NCBI RefSeq assembly: GCF_000971235.1
Contig: NZ_BBMB01000015.1
Span: 1 to 64,000 of the forward strand
Source: Demequina subtropica
GTDB taxonomy: Bacteria > Actinomycetota > Actinomycetes > Actinomycetales > Demequinaceae
Length of the DNA stretch: 64,000 bases
Direction of reading: 5' to 3'
A model generated the notes under the pieces. The model was given only the letters and a program-made list of their open reading frames with translations. It was not told the DNA's origin and searched no databases. This document shows, in pieces, positions 25,146-40,016 of this stretch (position 1 is its first letter; the number at the start of each line of letters is the position of its first letter). Position numbers and translations under genes: made by a program.

Positions 25146-26725
25146 GCGGCACCTCCCACGGTGACGATGCGGGTGGAGGAGGACAGCACGGCCTCGGTGT
25201 GGCCCACGGCGAGCACGGTGCGGTCCTCGCACAGCTCGGCGATCGCGGCGAGGATCTCGGCCTCGGCGTCGAGGTCGGTCTGCGAGGTCGGCTCGTCGAG
25301 GAGCAGGATCGGCGCGTCCGCGAGCAGGGCCCGCGCGATGCCGACGCGCTGCGCCTGGCCACCGCTCAGCGACATCCCGCGCTCGCCGACCGGGGTGTCG
25401 AGCCCGCGTGGCCACGCGCGCACCTCGGCCTCGAGGCGCGCGCGCCTGAGCGCCTCCCAGAGGTCCGCCTCGCTCGCCTCGGGAGCCGCCAGCCGGAGGT
25501 TCTCGGCGAGCGAGCCGGTGAACAGATACGTCTGCTGTGCGACGATCCCCAGGCGGCGGTGCAGCCAGGCGGGGGAGACGTCGCGCACCTCGTGCCCGCC
25601 GACCCTGACCGCGCCCGACTGGGCGGCGAGGTGCCCCTGGATGAGCCCGAGCACGGTCGACTTGCCGGCTCCCGAGCGTCCCGCGAGCACCACGCGCTCG
25701 CCGCGGCGGACCTCGAGCGAGAAGCCGGCGAGCACCGGCGTGGAGGCGTCGCGGCCGTACGTGAACGTGACGTCCTCGAGCACGATCGAGCCGTCGTCGT
25801 CGGTCGGCTCGGGCGCATCGGCGGCCGCGCGGGGCATCGGGGTCGCGAGCGTGCGCGCGATCTCCTTGCCCGAGGCGATCCCGCCCATGCCGATGTAGAA
25901 GAACTGGCCGATGCGGTCGACGGGCTCGGTCATCAGCGTCGACAGCAGGACGACCGCGACGGCCTCGCCGGCGGTCAGGGTCCCGGCGGCGGCCCCGGCC
26001 ATCGCGAGGCCGGTCGCGAGCACGATCATCGCGAGCGAGAAGACGGCGTCCGTCACGAACAGCACCAGCTGGTTGCCCGCGAGCAGGCGCATGACGTCGG
26101 CGCGCACACGCTCCGCATGCACCGCCAAGGCGGCGCCCCGCGCCCGGCCCGCCCCGAGCCCGCGCAGCGTCGGCAGCCCCTGAAGCGAGTCAAGGTACTC
26201 GGCGGCCAGGCGGCGCGCGGAGGCCCGGTAGCTGGTCGAGACCTTGCGGAAGATCTTCCGGAAGCCGCCGATCGCGAGCGGCACCACGGGGACCGCGGCG
26301 AGCAGGAGCAGCGCGATCCGCAGGTCGATCGCGGCGGCGATGATCGCGACGACCGCGAGGGGCGCGAGCAGCGACCCGATGACCGAGCCGAGGAACGTCG
26401 CGCGGTACTGCGCGGAGCGCTCGACGGCGTCGGTGCTCGTGGACACGAGGCGCCCGGCCTGCGCTCGCGTGCGGTGCACGGGGCCCAGCGCGATGACGTG
26501 CCGGACCAGCCGTGTGCGGTCGGAGCCCTCGAGCGCGACCTGGTCGCGCGACGCGGCGCGGGTCGAGTACCACGAGCTCGCGCCGACGAGCGCGGCGATG
26601 CCGATGGCGGCGAGGGCGAGGGCGCCCGCGTCGCCGTCGTCGATCGCACGTCCGGCCTGGAGGTACAGGAGCGCCGCGAGGACGGTCGCGAGGACGCCCA
26701 GCACGAGGGGTCGGTAGGTCAGCAC
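25142..26725 (-). CDS. ABC transporter permease/ATP-binding protein (CydD-like)
   Basis: The 527-residue partner half-transporter: six helices, then Walker A GRSGAGKS, signature LSGGQAQR, Walker B ILLLDEPTSQ. Its H-loop reads GHTE. The GTG at 26725 is preceded by TAAGAT six bases upstream and no ribosome site, indicating a leaderless mRNA. It is the first gene of the two-gene operon. At 527 residues it is a little short for the family, starting almost directly in the first helix. Confidence 0.82.
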   Translation of the reverse strand: MLTYRPLVLGVLATVLAALLYLQAGRAIDDGDAGALALAAIGIAALVGASSWYSTRAASRDQVALEGSDRTRLVRHVIALGPVHRTRAQAGRLVSTSTDAVERSAQYRATFLGSVIGSLLAPLAVVAIIAAAIDLRIALLLLAAVPVVPLAIGGFRKIFRKVSTSYRASARRLAAEYLDSLQGLPTLRGLGAGRARGAALAVHAERVRADVMRLLAGNQLVLFVTDAVFSLAMIVLATGLAMAGAAAGTLTAGEAVAVVLLSTLMTEPVDRIGQFFYIGMGGIASGKEIARTLATPMPRAAADAPEPTDDDGSIVLEDVTFTYGRDASTPVLAGFSLEVRRGERVVLAGRSGAGKSTVLGLIQGHLAAQSGAVRVGGHEVRDVSPAWLHRRLGIVAQQTYLFTGSLAENLRLAAPEASEADLWEALRRARLEAEVRAWPRGLDTPVGERGMSLSGGQAQRVGIARALLADAPILLLDEPTSQTDLDAEAEILAAIAELCEDRTVLAVGHTEAVLSSSTRIVTVGGAA

Positions 26726-26731
26726 CGGTCA

Positions 26732-26737
26732 ATCTTA
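26732..26737 (-). promoter_or_regulatory. -10 box of the ABC transporter operon
   Basis: TAAGAT on the minus strand lies six bases before the GTG start. Leaderless initiation is inferred. Confidence 0.55.
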
Positions 26738-26797
26738 ACGGGACGGGTGCGTTGCGAAATTCGGGCCCGAGGTCCTGGGGTGCCGGGTGCGCAAGCG

Positions 26798-26837
26798 GGC
26801 CCCGCAGCGTCCGCGCGGAAGCGGACGATGCGGGGCC
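26798..26837 (-). terminator. Terminator of the TetR-DUF5692 operon
   Basis: GGCCCCGCAGCGTCCGC and GCGGACGATGCGGGGCC pair over 17 bp with one mismatch around a 6-nt loop, 24 nt after the DUF5692 stop. Confidence 0.75.
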
Positions 26838-26861
26838 TTCCTGTCGCAGGGGAGGGGGAGG

Positions 26862-27848
26862 TCAGACGGTCGCCTCGGCGCGCTCGCGGTCGACGCCGGC
26901 CGCGGCCAGCTGCGCGTCCGACGCGCCCGGGATCGTCTCGACCACACGGCGGTAGGCCGGGGTGTCGTCGTAGATCTCGACCGTGAGCGGGTTCTTGCGA
27001 CCCGCGCGCATCTTGCGGATCTGGTAGACGGCCAGGGCCACGTTGGCCGCGAGGGAGATCGCGGAGACCGTGAACAGCGCGGCCGGGTCGTGCGAGGAGT
27101 CGACCGCGAAGGACGAGTCCGAGACGAAGGCCGGCACGGCCATGGTCCACATCATCCAGAACGCGAGCGTGTGCGCGCGGTGCTGGAGCCACGCGCCCTT
27201 GCGGATGAAGAACGCGGGGATGGTGCAGCTGATGAGGAGCGCGGCGCCCGCGTAGAACGAGTGGTCGCCCACGCAGTTGTAGACGTACGCGAAGTTCCAG
27301 AGGTCGTACGCGATGATCCAGGGCCAGATCATGTCGGGGTAGATCATGTCCTTGGTCTTGTCGCGCGAGATGTAGATGCCCATCCAGCCCGTGATCGCGA
27401 GCAGGTTGATGAGCCCGGCGACGCCGTTCATCCAGTTCCAGGAGCCGGAGAGCATGTAGACGCCGTCGACCATGCCGTCGGCGTTCATCGCGCCCACCTG
27501 GAAGTCGCGGATGCACGCCTCGAGGATGTTGAGGGCGAGGATGCCCGCGGGGAACATGAGCGCCCACCGGTTCTTCTGCAGGCGCGGGATGTGGCGGATC
27601 GCGAGGAAGCCGAGGCATCCGGCGAGCGCGGAGTACACCTTGACCCAGTGGAACCACGTGCCGGTGGAGGAGCCCTCCCCGGCGGTGTGCGGCCAGACGA
27701 AGATCGTCAGCACCACCGGCACGGCGATGAAGAAGAACATGCCGGCCCAGGGTCCGTGGCGCGACAGCTCGTTGAGCCCGATCAGGGCCCCGAGCACCAC
27801 GAACCACATGACCCCCTGGGCCAACGTGATCGATTCGAACAGGAACAT
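26862..27848 (-). CDS. DUF5692-like multi-spanning membrane protein
   Basis: A 328-residue integral membrane protein with eight or more helices, rich in Trp and with conserved polar positions (NELSRHGPWAG, SWNWMNGVAGL, AYDLWNFAYVYNC). It resembles DUF5692 proteins of unknown function. The start has GAAGGAG. It begins one base after the stop of the TetR regulator, so expression is tied to that repressor. Small-molecule export or sensing is possible but unproved. Confidence 0.75.
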   Translation of the reverse strand: MFLFESITLAQGVMWFVVLGALIGLNELSRHGPWAGMFFFIAVPVVLTIFVWPHTAGEGSSTGTWFHWVKVYSALAGCLGFLAIRHIPRLQKNRWALMFPAGILALNILEACIRDFQVGAMNADGMVDGVYMLSGSWNWMNGVAGLINLLAITGWMGIYISRDKTKDMIYPDMIWPWIIAYDLWNFAYVYNCVGDHSFYAGAALLISCTIPAFFIRKGAWLQHRAHTLAFWMMWTMAVPAFVSDSSFAVDSSHDPAALFTVSAISLAANVALAVYQIRKMRAGRKNPLTVEIYDDTPAYRRVVETIPGASDAQLAAAGVDRERAEATV

Positions 27849-27849
27849 C

Positions 27850-28494
27850 TCACTCTCCTTCGAGCAGCTGATCCCGGCCGGGGGCCCGGGAGGTGTGAGG
27901 CGCCAGCCGGAGGGTCTGGCGTACGAGGTCGGCGAGCACGTCGTCGCCGATGTCTGGGGTGGTGCGCATCACGCCGACGATGCCGTGCAGGAGCATCGTG
28001 AAGGTCGCGCGCACGTGGCGGATCTCGATGGTGTGCCGAGCCGCGTAGGCCGGGATGGTGGTCGCCTCGAGCACGTCGAGCAGAGCCGTCACGGACTGGT
28101 CGACGTAGCGCACGTACAGGCCCGCATCGTCGAAGCGGGGCAGCGGGTGCGCGGTATCCGCAGCGCCGTCGATCCGGTGGGGAAGGTTGCGCCGGAACAG
28201 CTGGATGTAGGTGCGCACGGCGCCGTCGATGTCGCCCGGGGTGCGCGCCGCGTCCCACGCGCGGAGCTCGTCGGCGAAGTCCGCGACGCACGCGTCGAGC
28301 ACCTGGGTCACCAGCTGGTCCATCGAGCCGGCGTAGTGGTACACGAGCCCTCGCGTCACGCCGACCTCGTCGGCGATGTGCTGGAACGTGGTCGCCCGCA
28401 CGCCGCGCTGCGCGAACATGCGGCGCGCCGCGGCGATGATCTCCTCGCGGCGAGCGTCGGGCGCCTTCACGATGCGGGAGCGGCGGGGGTCCAT
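27850..28494 (-). CDS. TetR family transcriptional regulator
   Basis: A 214-residue regulator with the TetR helix-turn-helix in its first 60 residues (REEIIAAARRMFAQRGVRATTF, then VGVTRGLVYHYAGSMDQL). It is followed by an all-helical ligand domain with no recognised ligand. The ATG lies six bases after TACGGT, so the mRNA is likely leaderless. A dyad over its own promoter points to autorepression and control of the co-transcribed DUF5692 gene. Confidence 0.9.
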   Translation of the reverse strand: MDPRRSRIVKAPDARREEIIAAARRMFAQRGVRATTFQHIADEVGVTRGLVYHYAGSMDQLVTQVLDACVADFADELRAWDAARTPGDIDGAVRTYIQLFRRNLPHRIDGAADTAHPLPRFDDAGLYVRYVDQSVTALLDVLEATTIPAYAARHTIEIRHVRATFTMLLHGIVGVMRTTPDIGDDVLADLVRQTLRLAPHTSRAPGRDQLLEGE

Positions 28495-28500
28495 GGCAGG

Positions 28501-28529
28501 ACCGTAGCGCCCATTGACACATCGTCAAT
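28501..28529 (-). promoter_or_regulatory. tetR-type promoter with operator dyad
   Basis: On the minus strand TTGACG (28523-28528), a 16-bp spacer and TACGGT (28501-28506) form the promoter. The dyad ATTGAC-ACATC-GTCAAT (28513-28529) covers the -35 and spacer, as expected for a TetR repressor site. Confidence 0.7.
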
Positions 28530-28654
28530 TGGGACGGAGGTCCCGACCGGAAGGTGCGTCTGCGGCGCGCCGTCGCGAGGTCGTCGACCCAGGTAGAAGC
28601 CGCGTGCTACGGTGCGCCACATCGCGCGGTCGCGCGGCTTCTTGAGGGGGAAGA

Positions 28655-30319
28655 ATGACGACTGGCCAGCCCACTACGCCTGACGCCGAGGTCCTGGACC
28701 CGCAGACCTCGCCGGCGCGGCTCGGCGAGATCGTCCAGCAGCGGCCCGACCTCGGTGCGGCGGTCGCCCGTCATCCGCAGGCCTACCCCGCGCTGCTCGA
28801 CTGGCTCGCCGCCTACGGCGACCCGCACGCGCGCGCGACGGTCGCCGCCATCCGCGCGGCCGCGGCTGCTCCCGTCGCCCCGGTCGCCTTCGCACCCGAG
28901 CCCGCCGCAGCCTGGGCGGCGGCCCCCGCGGCGGCCGCGTACCCGTCTCCGGTCGCGGTGGCGGATCCCGCGGCGCCGGCCCCCGAGCAGGCCGACGTGG
29001 ATGTCCTCGGGGCGACCCGGCCGCGTCCTCGCGGGCGCATGGTCGCGGGGATCGTCGCGGGCGTGGTCGTGCTCGTTCTCGCGGCGGGTGGCGCGTTCGC
29101 CTACCTCACCTTCTTCCATGGCGCGGGCAGCCCGCAGGGCGCGGTCGAGAAGCTCGTCGATGGTGCGCTCAGCGGGGACATGGTCGCGCTGGGCACGTCG
29201 ATCGCGCCGTCCGAGCGCGCGCTGATCCAGGACATGGTGGACGGCCTCACCGAGGTCGCGGAGGCCCAGCTCGGCGACCTCGACGGCATGGAGGACATCT
29301 ACGACGTCGACGCGGTGCTCGACACGGTCGACATCGACCTCAGCGGCATGGTCTATCAGACCGAGGAGCTTGCCGACGGCGTCTCCGTCGTGCGCATCGA
29401 CGGCGGCGTGATCTCCGCCGATGTGGACAAGTGGCCGTTCGTCGACGCCGTGATGGAGCAGGTCGACGCGATGGTGGAAGCCAGCTCGGAGCAGATGGCG
29501 GAGCTGGGGCTCGACGACTCGATGATCGACGCGGAGCTCGACACGGCTCGCGAAGGCGTCGAGTCCTGGGTGGACGAGACGTTCCCGTGGGAGCTCGACA
29601 TCGCCGACGTCATCGCCGAGCAGCGCCAGTACATGGACGGGGACATGGCGGACAAGTCGCCCCTCGCGTTCGTCACGGTCGACGAGGGCGGGTGGTACGT
29701 GAGCCCGATGCTCACCGTCGCCGAGCTCGCCGCCTACTCCGCCTTCGGCACCGACGAGCGTGGCTCCGAGGTGGTCGCCGCGCTCGACTTCGCCACCCCT
29801 GAGGACGCCGTGGCCGGCACGGCCGACGCGATCGAGGAGTTCTTCGCGACCCAAGACCTGGAGACGCTCGCGGCGGTCATGCCGCTCCCGGAGCGCCGTC
29901 TCATGTCGATCTACGGCGACCTCGTCATGGAGGGGGACATGTCCGGGGCGCCCGACGTCGCCCTCGACATCGCGGACCTCGACGTCGAGGCCACGGGCGA
30001 CCGTGCCCTCGCGGAGATCCTCGGGTTCACGCTCGCCGTCGAGCCGAACGACGGCTACTCGGACCCCACCACCATCACCTACAGCGACGGCTGCTTCACC
30101 ATGGAGAGCGACTACACGGACGAGTTCTGCCTCGCGGACGCGATGGCGTTCACGGCAGGCTTCTCCGTCGAGGACGTCACGCTCACGGTGCTGCGCGAGG
30201 GCGACGGCTGGCTCGTCAGCCCGATCGCGACGCTCGGCGACTACATGGTGCGCATGACGGAGATGTACGCCGAGATGAGCCAGGACGGCTCGCTCGAGGA
30301 GCTGATGTACGGGTTCTGA
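28655..30319 (+). CDS. Variant leucine-rich repeat domain membrane protein
   Basis: A 554-residue protein. The first 65 residues (DPQTSPARLGEIVQQRPDL, then AVARHPQAYPALLDWLAAYGDP) match the cytoplasmic variant leucine-rich repeat domain common in actinobacteria. After an Ala/Pro linker comes one membrane helix (MVAGIVAGVVVLVLAAGGAF, about residue 130) and a large acidic extracellular domain. That domain has two related halves, each beginning with a DUF4878-like GAVEKLVDGALSGDM or DAVAGTADAIEEFF segment. AGGGGGAAGA precedes the ATG. The function is unknown. Confidence 0.75.
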   Translation: MTTGQPTTPDAEVLDPQTSPARLGEIVQQRPDLGAAVARHPQAYPALLDWLAAYGDPHARATVAAIRAAAAAPVAPVAFAPEPAAAWAAAPAAAAYPSPVAVADPAAPAPEQADVDVLGATRPRPRGRMVAGIVAGVVVLVLAAGGAFAYLTFFHGAGSPQGAVEKLVDGALSGDMVALGTSIAPSERALIQDMVDGLTEVAEAQLGDLDGMEDIYDVDAVLDTVDIDLSGMVYQTEELADGVSVVRIDGGVISADVDKWPFVDAVMEQVDAMVEASSEQMAELGLDDSMIDAELDTAREGVESWVDETFPWELDIADVIAEQRQYMDGDMADKSPLAFVTVDEGGWYVSPMLTVAELAAYSAFGTDERGSEVVAALDFATPEDAVAGTADAIEEFFATQDLETLAAVMPLPERRLMSIYGDLVMEGDMSGAPDVALDIADLDVEATGDRALAEILGFTLAVEPNDGYSDPTTITYSDGCFTMESDYTDEFCLADAMAFTAGFSVEDVTLTVLREGDGWLVSPIATLGDYMVRMTEMYAEMSQDGSLEELMYGF

Positions 30320-30434
30320 CAGGACCGACCCAACCGATCTGCCTGCGGCGTCGTTATGGGATCGAGACGCGTGGCGACCCGGACTTGGCATGCGGTGCCG
30401 CTAGGGTCTCAGGAACCGATCGGCTGGGGGCGGC

Positions 30435-31940
30435 ATGTACGAGCAGGCGCAGGATTCGACGGCGGGCGCACCGGAGCCCGGTGCGAGCGGCTGGTCCGCG
30501 TGGGCCGCCGCGCTGCGGCCGCCCAAGGTGTGGGTGCCGACCGCCGCAGCGGCCGCGGTCATCGCGCTGTCGATCGCCATCGTCGTGGTGCAGGCGAACG
30601 CGGACGATGCGGTGGCCACCGCCGATGCGCCGTCGTCGAGCCCGACCCCCAGCGTCACCGCGACGGCCGAGCCCGCGGTCGTGGCAGCGCCCGCGCCATC
30701 GCCCTCTTCCAGCGCGTCGCCGATCGCGACCGCGACCCCGTCGCCTGAGCCGAGCGCATCGGCGACGGCGGCGCCCGCGCCCGTGGACGAGCCCGTGGCC
30801 ATCGCGCCGCCGTACGTATGGAACGTCGACTCCGCGGGCGAGGCACGCGACCTGGGAACCACCCCGAACGCGTTCTTCGCGGTCGAGACCACGCCGGATG
30901 GCGCCGCGTACGTCGCACGCGCCACCAAGTTCAGCGGCGGGCGCGAGTCCTCCTTGATCTATGCGGGCTCCCTGGAGTCCGGGCCTCTCCAGGCGCGGCA
31001 GCTCACGGTCTCGACCCTCACCACGCTCGAGCTCGCGCCCGCGGGCCATGAGCTGCTCATCGGCACGTCGGGCAAGGACGGAGACGCGCTCGAGGTGGTC
31101 GACGTTGTCACCGGTGATGTCACCTGGTCGCTCGACTTCCCCGGTAGGACCGTGGTGAACGCCCAGTGGAGCCCGGCAGGCGGCAGCATGGTCGTCTCCC
31201 TCGGGGCGGGCAACGACTGGAGCCTCGACGGCGCGGCGAACTCGATCGTCGTGGTGGACCGGGCGTCCTCGCGGGTCACCGAGGTCGCGACCGGTGCCCG
31301 AGGGACGTTCGCGCCGGATGGCCGCGCGGTGGTCTACTACGCATCGCGCGATGGCGGGATCCGGCTCTACCGCACGCTGCTGGCCTCCGGGAGCGAGCAG
31401 GCGATCTCCGCGCAGGAGCTGACCCTGGAGGACCCCTCGGTCTACGCGCTCGCCACGCTCGTGTGGGACCCCACCGGCACGTGGTGCGCGTACTCCTACA
31501 ACCAGGGTGACGATGTCGAGCCGGTGCGGCTCTTCGCTGCCGACGGCACCGGCGATCGCGTGGTGCCGGGTGTGAGCGACTACCGCGGCATCCGGTGGGC
31601 TCCCTCGGGGCAGAAGTTCTCCGTCATCGGCTGGGACGACGTCGCGGTGGTGGACGTCGCCGACCCGACGCACCCGGACGTGCTCGACGATCGCGAGCAC
31701 GGGGTCTCCAACCTCCTGCCGCTGTCCGTCGCCTGGACACCGGACTCCTCCGGGCTGATCGTCAACGGCTCGACCCGCTCGGGCTCGTGGAGCGGTCTCT
31801 TCGACACGTCGACCATGGACCCGAGCTGGCTCACCGTCGAGGGCGACCGGTACTCGGGTGCGACCTGGACCGCGGACGGGCGCTGGCTCATCCAGGACAA
31901 CGACGGCACGCTGATGGCGCGTCGCACCTTCGTGGGCTGA
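30435..31940 (+). CDS. Membrane-anchored beta-propeller protein (paralogue of 21820-23370)
   Basis: A 501-residue protein of the same design as the one at 21820: short cytoplasmic head, one helix (VWVPTAAAAAVIALSIAIVV), Ser/Pro/Ala-rich stalk and an extracellular propeller (NAQWSPAGGSMVVSLG, IRWAPSGQKFSVIGW, VAWTPDSSGLIVNG, ATWTADGRWLIQDN). GGGGGCGGC precedes the ATG. It follows the leucine-rich repeat variant protein on the same strand after 115 nt. A surface sensor role is inferred only from the layout. Confidence 0.75.
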   Translation: MYEQAQDSTAGAPEPGASGWSAWAAALRPPKVWVPTAAAAAVIALSIAIVVVQANADDAVATADAPSSSPTPSVTATAEPAVVAAPAPSPSSSASPIATATPSPEPSASATAAPAPVDEPVAIAPPYVWNVDSAGEARDLGTTPNAFFAVETTPDGAAYVARATKFSGGRESSLIYAGSLESGPLQARQLTVSTLTTLELAPAGHELLIGTSGKDGDALEVVDVVTGDVTWSLDFPGRTVVNAQWSPAGGSMVVSLGAGNDWSLDGAANSIVVVDRASSRVTEVATGARGTFAPDGRAVVYYASRDGGIRLYRTLLASGSEQAISAQELTLEDPSVYALATLVWDPTGTWCAYSYNQGDDVEPVRLFAADGTGDRVVPGVSDYRGIRWAPSGQKFSVIGWDDVAVVDVADPTHPDVLDDREHGVSNLLPLSVAWTPDSSGLIVNGSTRSGSWSGLFDTSTMDPSWLTVEGDRYSGATWTADGRWLIQDNDGTLMARRTFVG

Positions 31941-31954
31941 TCGAGGCGCGCGTC

Positions 31955-31991
31955 CCGCGGGTCCCTGATGCTCGTCGCGAGGGACCCGCGG
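31955..31991 (+). terminator. Terminator upstream of the ilv leader
   Basis: CCGCGGGTCCCT (31955-31966) and AGGGACCCGCGG (31980-31991) form a perfect 12-bp stem with a 13-nt loop, ending the propeller gene before the ilv promoter. Confidence 0.75.
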
Positions 31992-32041
31992 TCTCAATAT
32001 GTAAGATGGTGAACCACGATGTGAGATTCACTGTCCATCTG

Positions 32042-32071
32042 GTGACACGCGCCCGGAGCCGGGCGTAGAGT
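32042..32071 (+). promoter_or_regulatory. ilvB leader promoter
   Basis: GTGACA (32042-32047), an 18-bp spacer and TAGAGT (32066-32071) precede the leader peptide ATG by seven bases. Upstream, AGATGGTGAA and TTCA-CTGT-CCATCT (about 32003-32040) form an interrupted inverted repeat that could be a regulator site. Confidence 0.6.
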
Positions 32072-32078
32072 CGCTGGC

Positions 32079-32120
32079 ATGCAGACGATCCTCGTACGAG
32101 TTATCGGGCGCGCGGACTAG
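32079..32120 (+). CDS. ilvB operon leader peptide (13 residues)
   Basis: Reads MQTILVRVIGRAD then stop, so 5 of 13 codons are Ile, Leu or Val, clustered at positions 4-9. The ATG follows a -10 box by seven bases, which fits leaderless translation. It lies directly upstream of paired hairpins and a U-run terminator before ilvB, the classic arrangement for ribosome-mediated attenuation by branched-chain amino acid supply. Confidence 0.85.
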   Translation: MQTILVRVIGRAD

Positions 32121-32179
32121 CCCCGAACCCCAGCATCGTCCGCGCGCTGACCCCGAAGCCGCCAGGCTGAGGGGTTTTT
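32108..32179 (+). promoter_or_regulatory. ilvB transcription attenuator
   Basis: Stem 1 is GCGCGCGGAC (32108-32117) paired to GTCCGCGCGC (32138-32147), overlapping the end of the leader peptide. The terminator CCCC-GA-AGCC-GCCA-GGCT-GA-GGGG (32151-32174) is followed by five T. Stalling at the Ile/Leu/Val codons would change which stem forms. The exact antiterminator pairing is not obvious because the two stems are adjacent rather than overlapping. Confidence 0.75.
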
Positions 32180-32231
32180 GCATGCGAGGCGGACGCGAGG
32201 ACCGCCTCACCCCGACCCCCCAGGAGAGAAG

Positions 32232-34103
32232 ATGGCACAGGTTCAGGCCAAGCCGGGCATGCCCGCGGCCCGCATCGCCCGCCAGGCGTCAGGCGCGCCC
32301 ACGCTGGCGCGCCCCACGCCGCAGTCGAACCCCGACCCGGCGCTCAACGGTGTCCAGATGACCGGCGCCGAGGCGATCATCCGGTCGCTCGAGTGCGCGG
32401 GCGCCACCGACGTGTTCGGCATCCCTGGCGGCGCGATCCTCCCCACCTACGACCCCTTGATGGACTCGCAGCGCCTGCGCCACATCCTGGTGCGTCACGA
32501 GCAGGGCGCCGGCCATGCCGCGCAGGGCTACGCTCACGCCACCGGCAAGGTGGGCGTGTGCATCGCGACGTCCGGCCCGGGCGCGACCAACCTGGTCACC
32601 CCGATCGCGGACGCGAACATGGACTCCATCCCGATGGTCGCCATCACGGGCCAGGTCGGCGCCGCGATGATCGGCACCGACGCCTTCCAGGAGGCGGACA
32701 TCGTGGGCATCACGGCGCCCATCACCAAGCACAACGTGCTGGTGACGGACCCGGCGGAGATCCCCAAGGCCATCGCCGAGGCCTTCTACATCGCGAGCCA
32801 CGGCCGTCCCGGCCCGGTGCTGGTCGACATCGCGAAGTCCGCGCAGCAGGCGACCACCACGTTCCAGTGGCCCGGCCGCATCGAGCTCCCCGGCTTCAAC
32901 GCGGGAGCCCGCCCGCACCAGAAGACCATCCAGGAGGCCGCGCGCCTGCTGGCCACCGCGCGCCGCCCCGTGCTCTACGTCGGCGGCGGCGTGATCCGCG
33001 CCGGCGCATCGGCCGGGCTGCGCAAGCTCGTGGACCTGTCCGGAGCGGCCGTGGTGACCACGCTCATGGCGCGCGGCGCTCTGCCCGACAGCCACCCGCA
33101 GCACCTGGGAATGCCCGGCATGCACGGCACGGTCGCGGCGGTCGCGTCGATGCAGAAGGCGGACCTGGTGGTGTCGCTCGGTGCGCGGTTCGACGATCGC
33201 GTCACCGGCGCGCTGAACAGCTTCGCGCCGCACGCGACCATCGTCCACGCGGACATCGACCCGGCGGAGATCGGCAAGAACCGCGCCGTCGACGTGCCGA
33301 TCGTCGGCGACCTCAAGGACGTGTTCGAGGCGCTCGTCCCGGCGCTCGCCGCGGAGCACGAGCGTCACGGCAAGCCCGACCTCGAGGCCTGGTGGGCGCA
33401 GCTCGACGACTGGCGCACCACCTACGCGCTCGGCTACACGCCCACCAAGGACCAGCTCTCGAGCCCGCAGCACGTGATCCAGCGCCTGGGGGAGCTCAAC
33501 GACCCCGACCGCACCATCTACACCGCGGGAGTGGGCCAGCACCAGATGTGGGCCAGCCAGTTCATCAAGTACGAGCACCCCAACACCTGGATCAACTCCG
33601 GTGGTCTGGGCACCATGGGCTTCTCGGTGCCGGCGGCGATGGGTGCCCAGGTGGGCGCGCCCGACAAGCAGGTGTGGGCGATCGACGGCGACGGCTGCTT
33701 CCAGATGACCAACCAGGAGCTGGTCACCTGCGCCATCAACGAGATCCCGATCAAGGTCGCGATCATCAACAACTCGAGCCTGGGCATGGTCCGCCAGTGG
33801 CAGACGCTCTTCTACAACGAGCGCTACTCGAACACGGATCTGCACACGGGCCACGGCACGCGCCGCGTCCCCGACTTCGTCAAGCTCGCCGAGGCGATGG
33901 GCTGCGTGGGCCTGCGCTGCGAGTCCGACGCGGACGTCGACGCCACCATCAAGCGCGCCAACGAGATCGACGACCAGCCCGTGGTCGTGGACTTCACCGT
34001 GTCGCGCGACGCGATGGTGTGGCCGATGGTCGCGGCCGGCAAGTCGAACGACGAGATCCAGTACGCGCTCGGCATCGCGCCGCAGTGGGACCGGGAGGAC
34101 TGA
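32232..34103 (+). CDS. ilvB: Acetolactate synthase large subunit
   Basis: Catalytic thiamine-diphosphate subunit that condenses pyruvate into acetolactate or acetohydroxybutyrate. It has 623 residues. The catalytic Glu sits in [23 protein letters not shown], ThDP binding in [15 protein letters not shown] plus [13 protein letters not shown], and the FAD region in the centre. CAGGAGAG seven bases upstream fixes the ATG at 32232. It heads the ilvB-ilvN-ilvC operon and is preceded by an attenuator. Confidence 0.97.
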   Translation: MAQVQAKPGMPAARIARQASGAPTLARPTPQSNPDPALNGVQMTGAEAIIRSLECAGATDVFGIPGGAILPTYDPLMDSQRLRHILVRHEQGAGHAAQGYAHATGKVGVCIATSGPGATNLVTPIADANMDSIPMVAITGQVGAAMIGTDAFQEADIVGITAPITKHNVLVTDPAEIPKAIAEAFYIASHGRPGPVLVDIAKSAQQATTTFQWPGRIELPGFNAGARPHQKTIQEAARLLATARRPVLYVGGGVIRAGASAGLRKLVDLSGAAVVTTLMARGALPDSHPQHLGMPGMHGTVAAVASMQKADLVVSLGARFDDRVTGALNSFAPHATIVHADIDPAEIGKNRAVDVPIVGDLKDVFEALVPALAAEHERHGKPDLEAWWAQLDDWRTTYALGYTPTKDQLSSPQHVIQRLGELNDPDRTIYTAGVGQHQMWASQFIKYEHPNTWINSGGLGTMGFSVPAAMGAQVGAPDKQVWAIDGDGCFQMTNQELVTCAINEIPIKVAIINNSSLGMVRQWQTLFYNERYSNTDLHTGHGTRRVPDFVKLAEAMGCVGLRCESDADVDATIKRANEIDDQPVVVDFTVSRDAMVWPMVAAGKSNDEIQYALGIAPQWDRED

Positions 34104-34106
34104 CCC

Positions 34107-39968
<5,862 letters not shown>

Positions 39969-39974
39969 CCTTCG

Positions 39975-40003
39975 AGTGTCGAACGGGCGGGACCGCCGGT
40001 CAA
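39975..40003 (-). promoter_or_regulatory. Promoter of the SARP regulator gene
   Basis: On the minus strand TTGACC (39998-40003), 17 bp, GACACT (39975-39980), then six bases to the GTG start. It is a near-consensus promoter for a leaderless transcript. Confidence 0.7.
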
Positions 40004-40016
40004 ACGCTCGGCGCGC

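Noticed and set aside
22152-25898. Very long plus-strand open frame (1248 codons) over the propeller and ABC transporter genes
   Set aside because: It runs in the wrong frame of the 21820 gene and antisense to the ABC pair. It is Arg/Gly/Ala-rich nonsense typical of high-GC shadow frames, while the overlapping frames carry clear family motifs.
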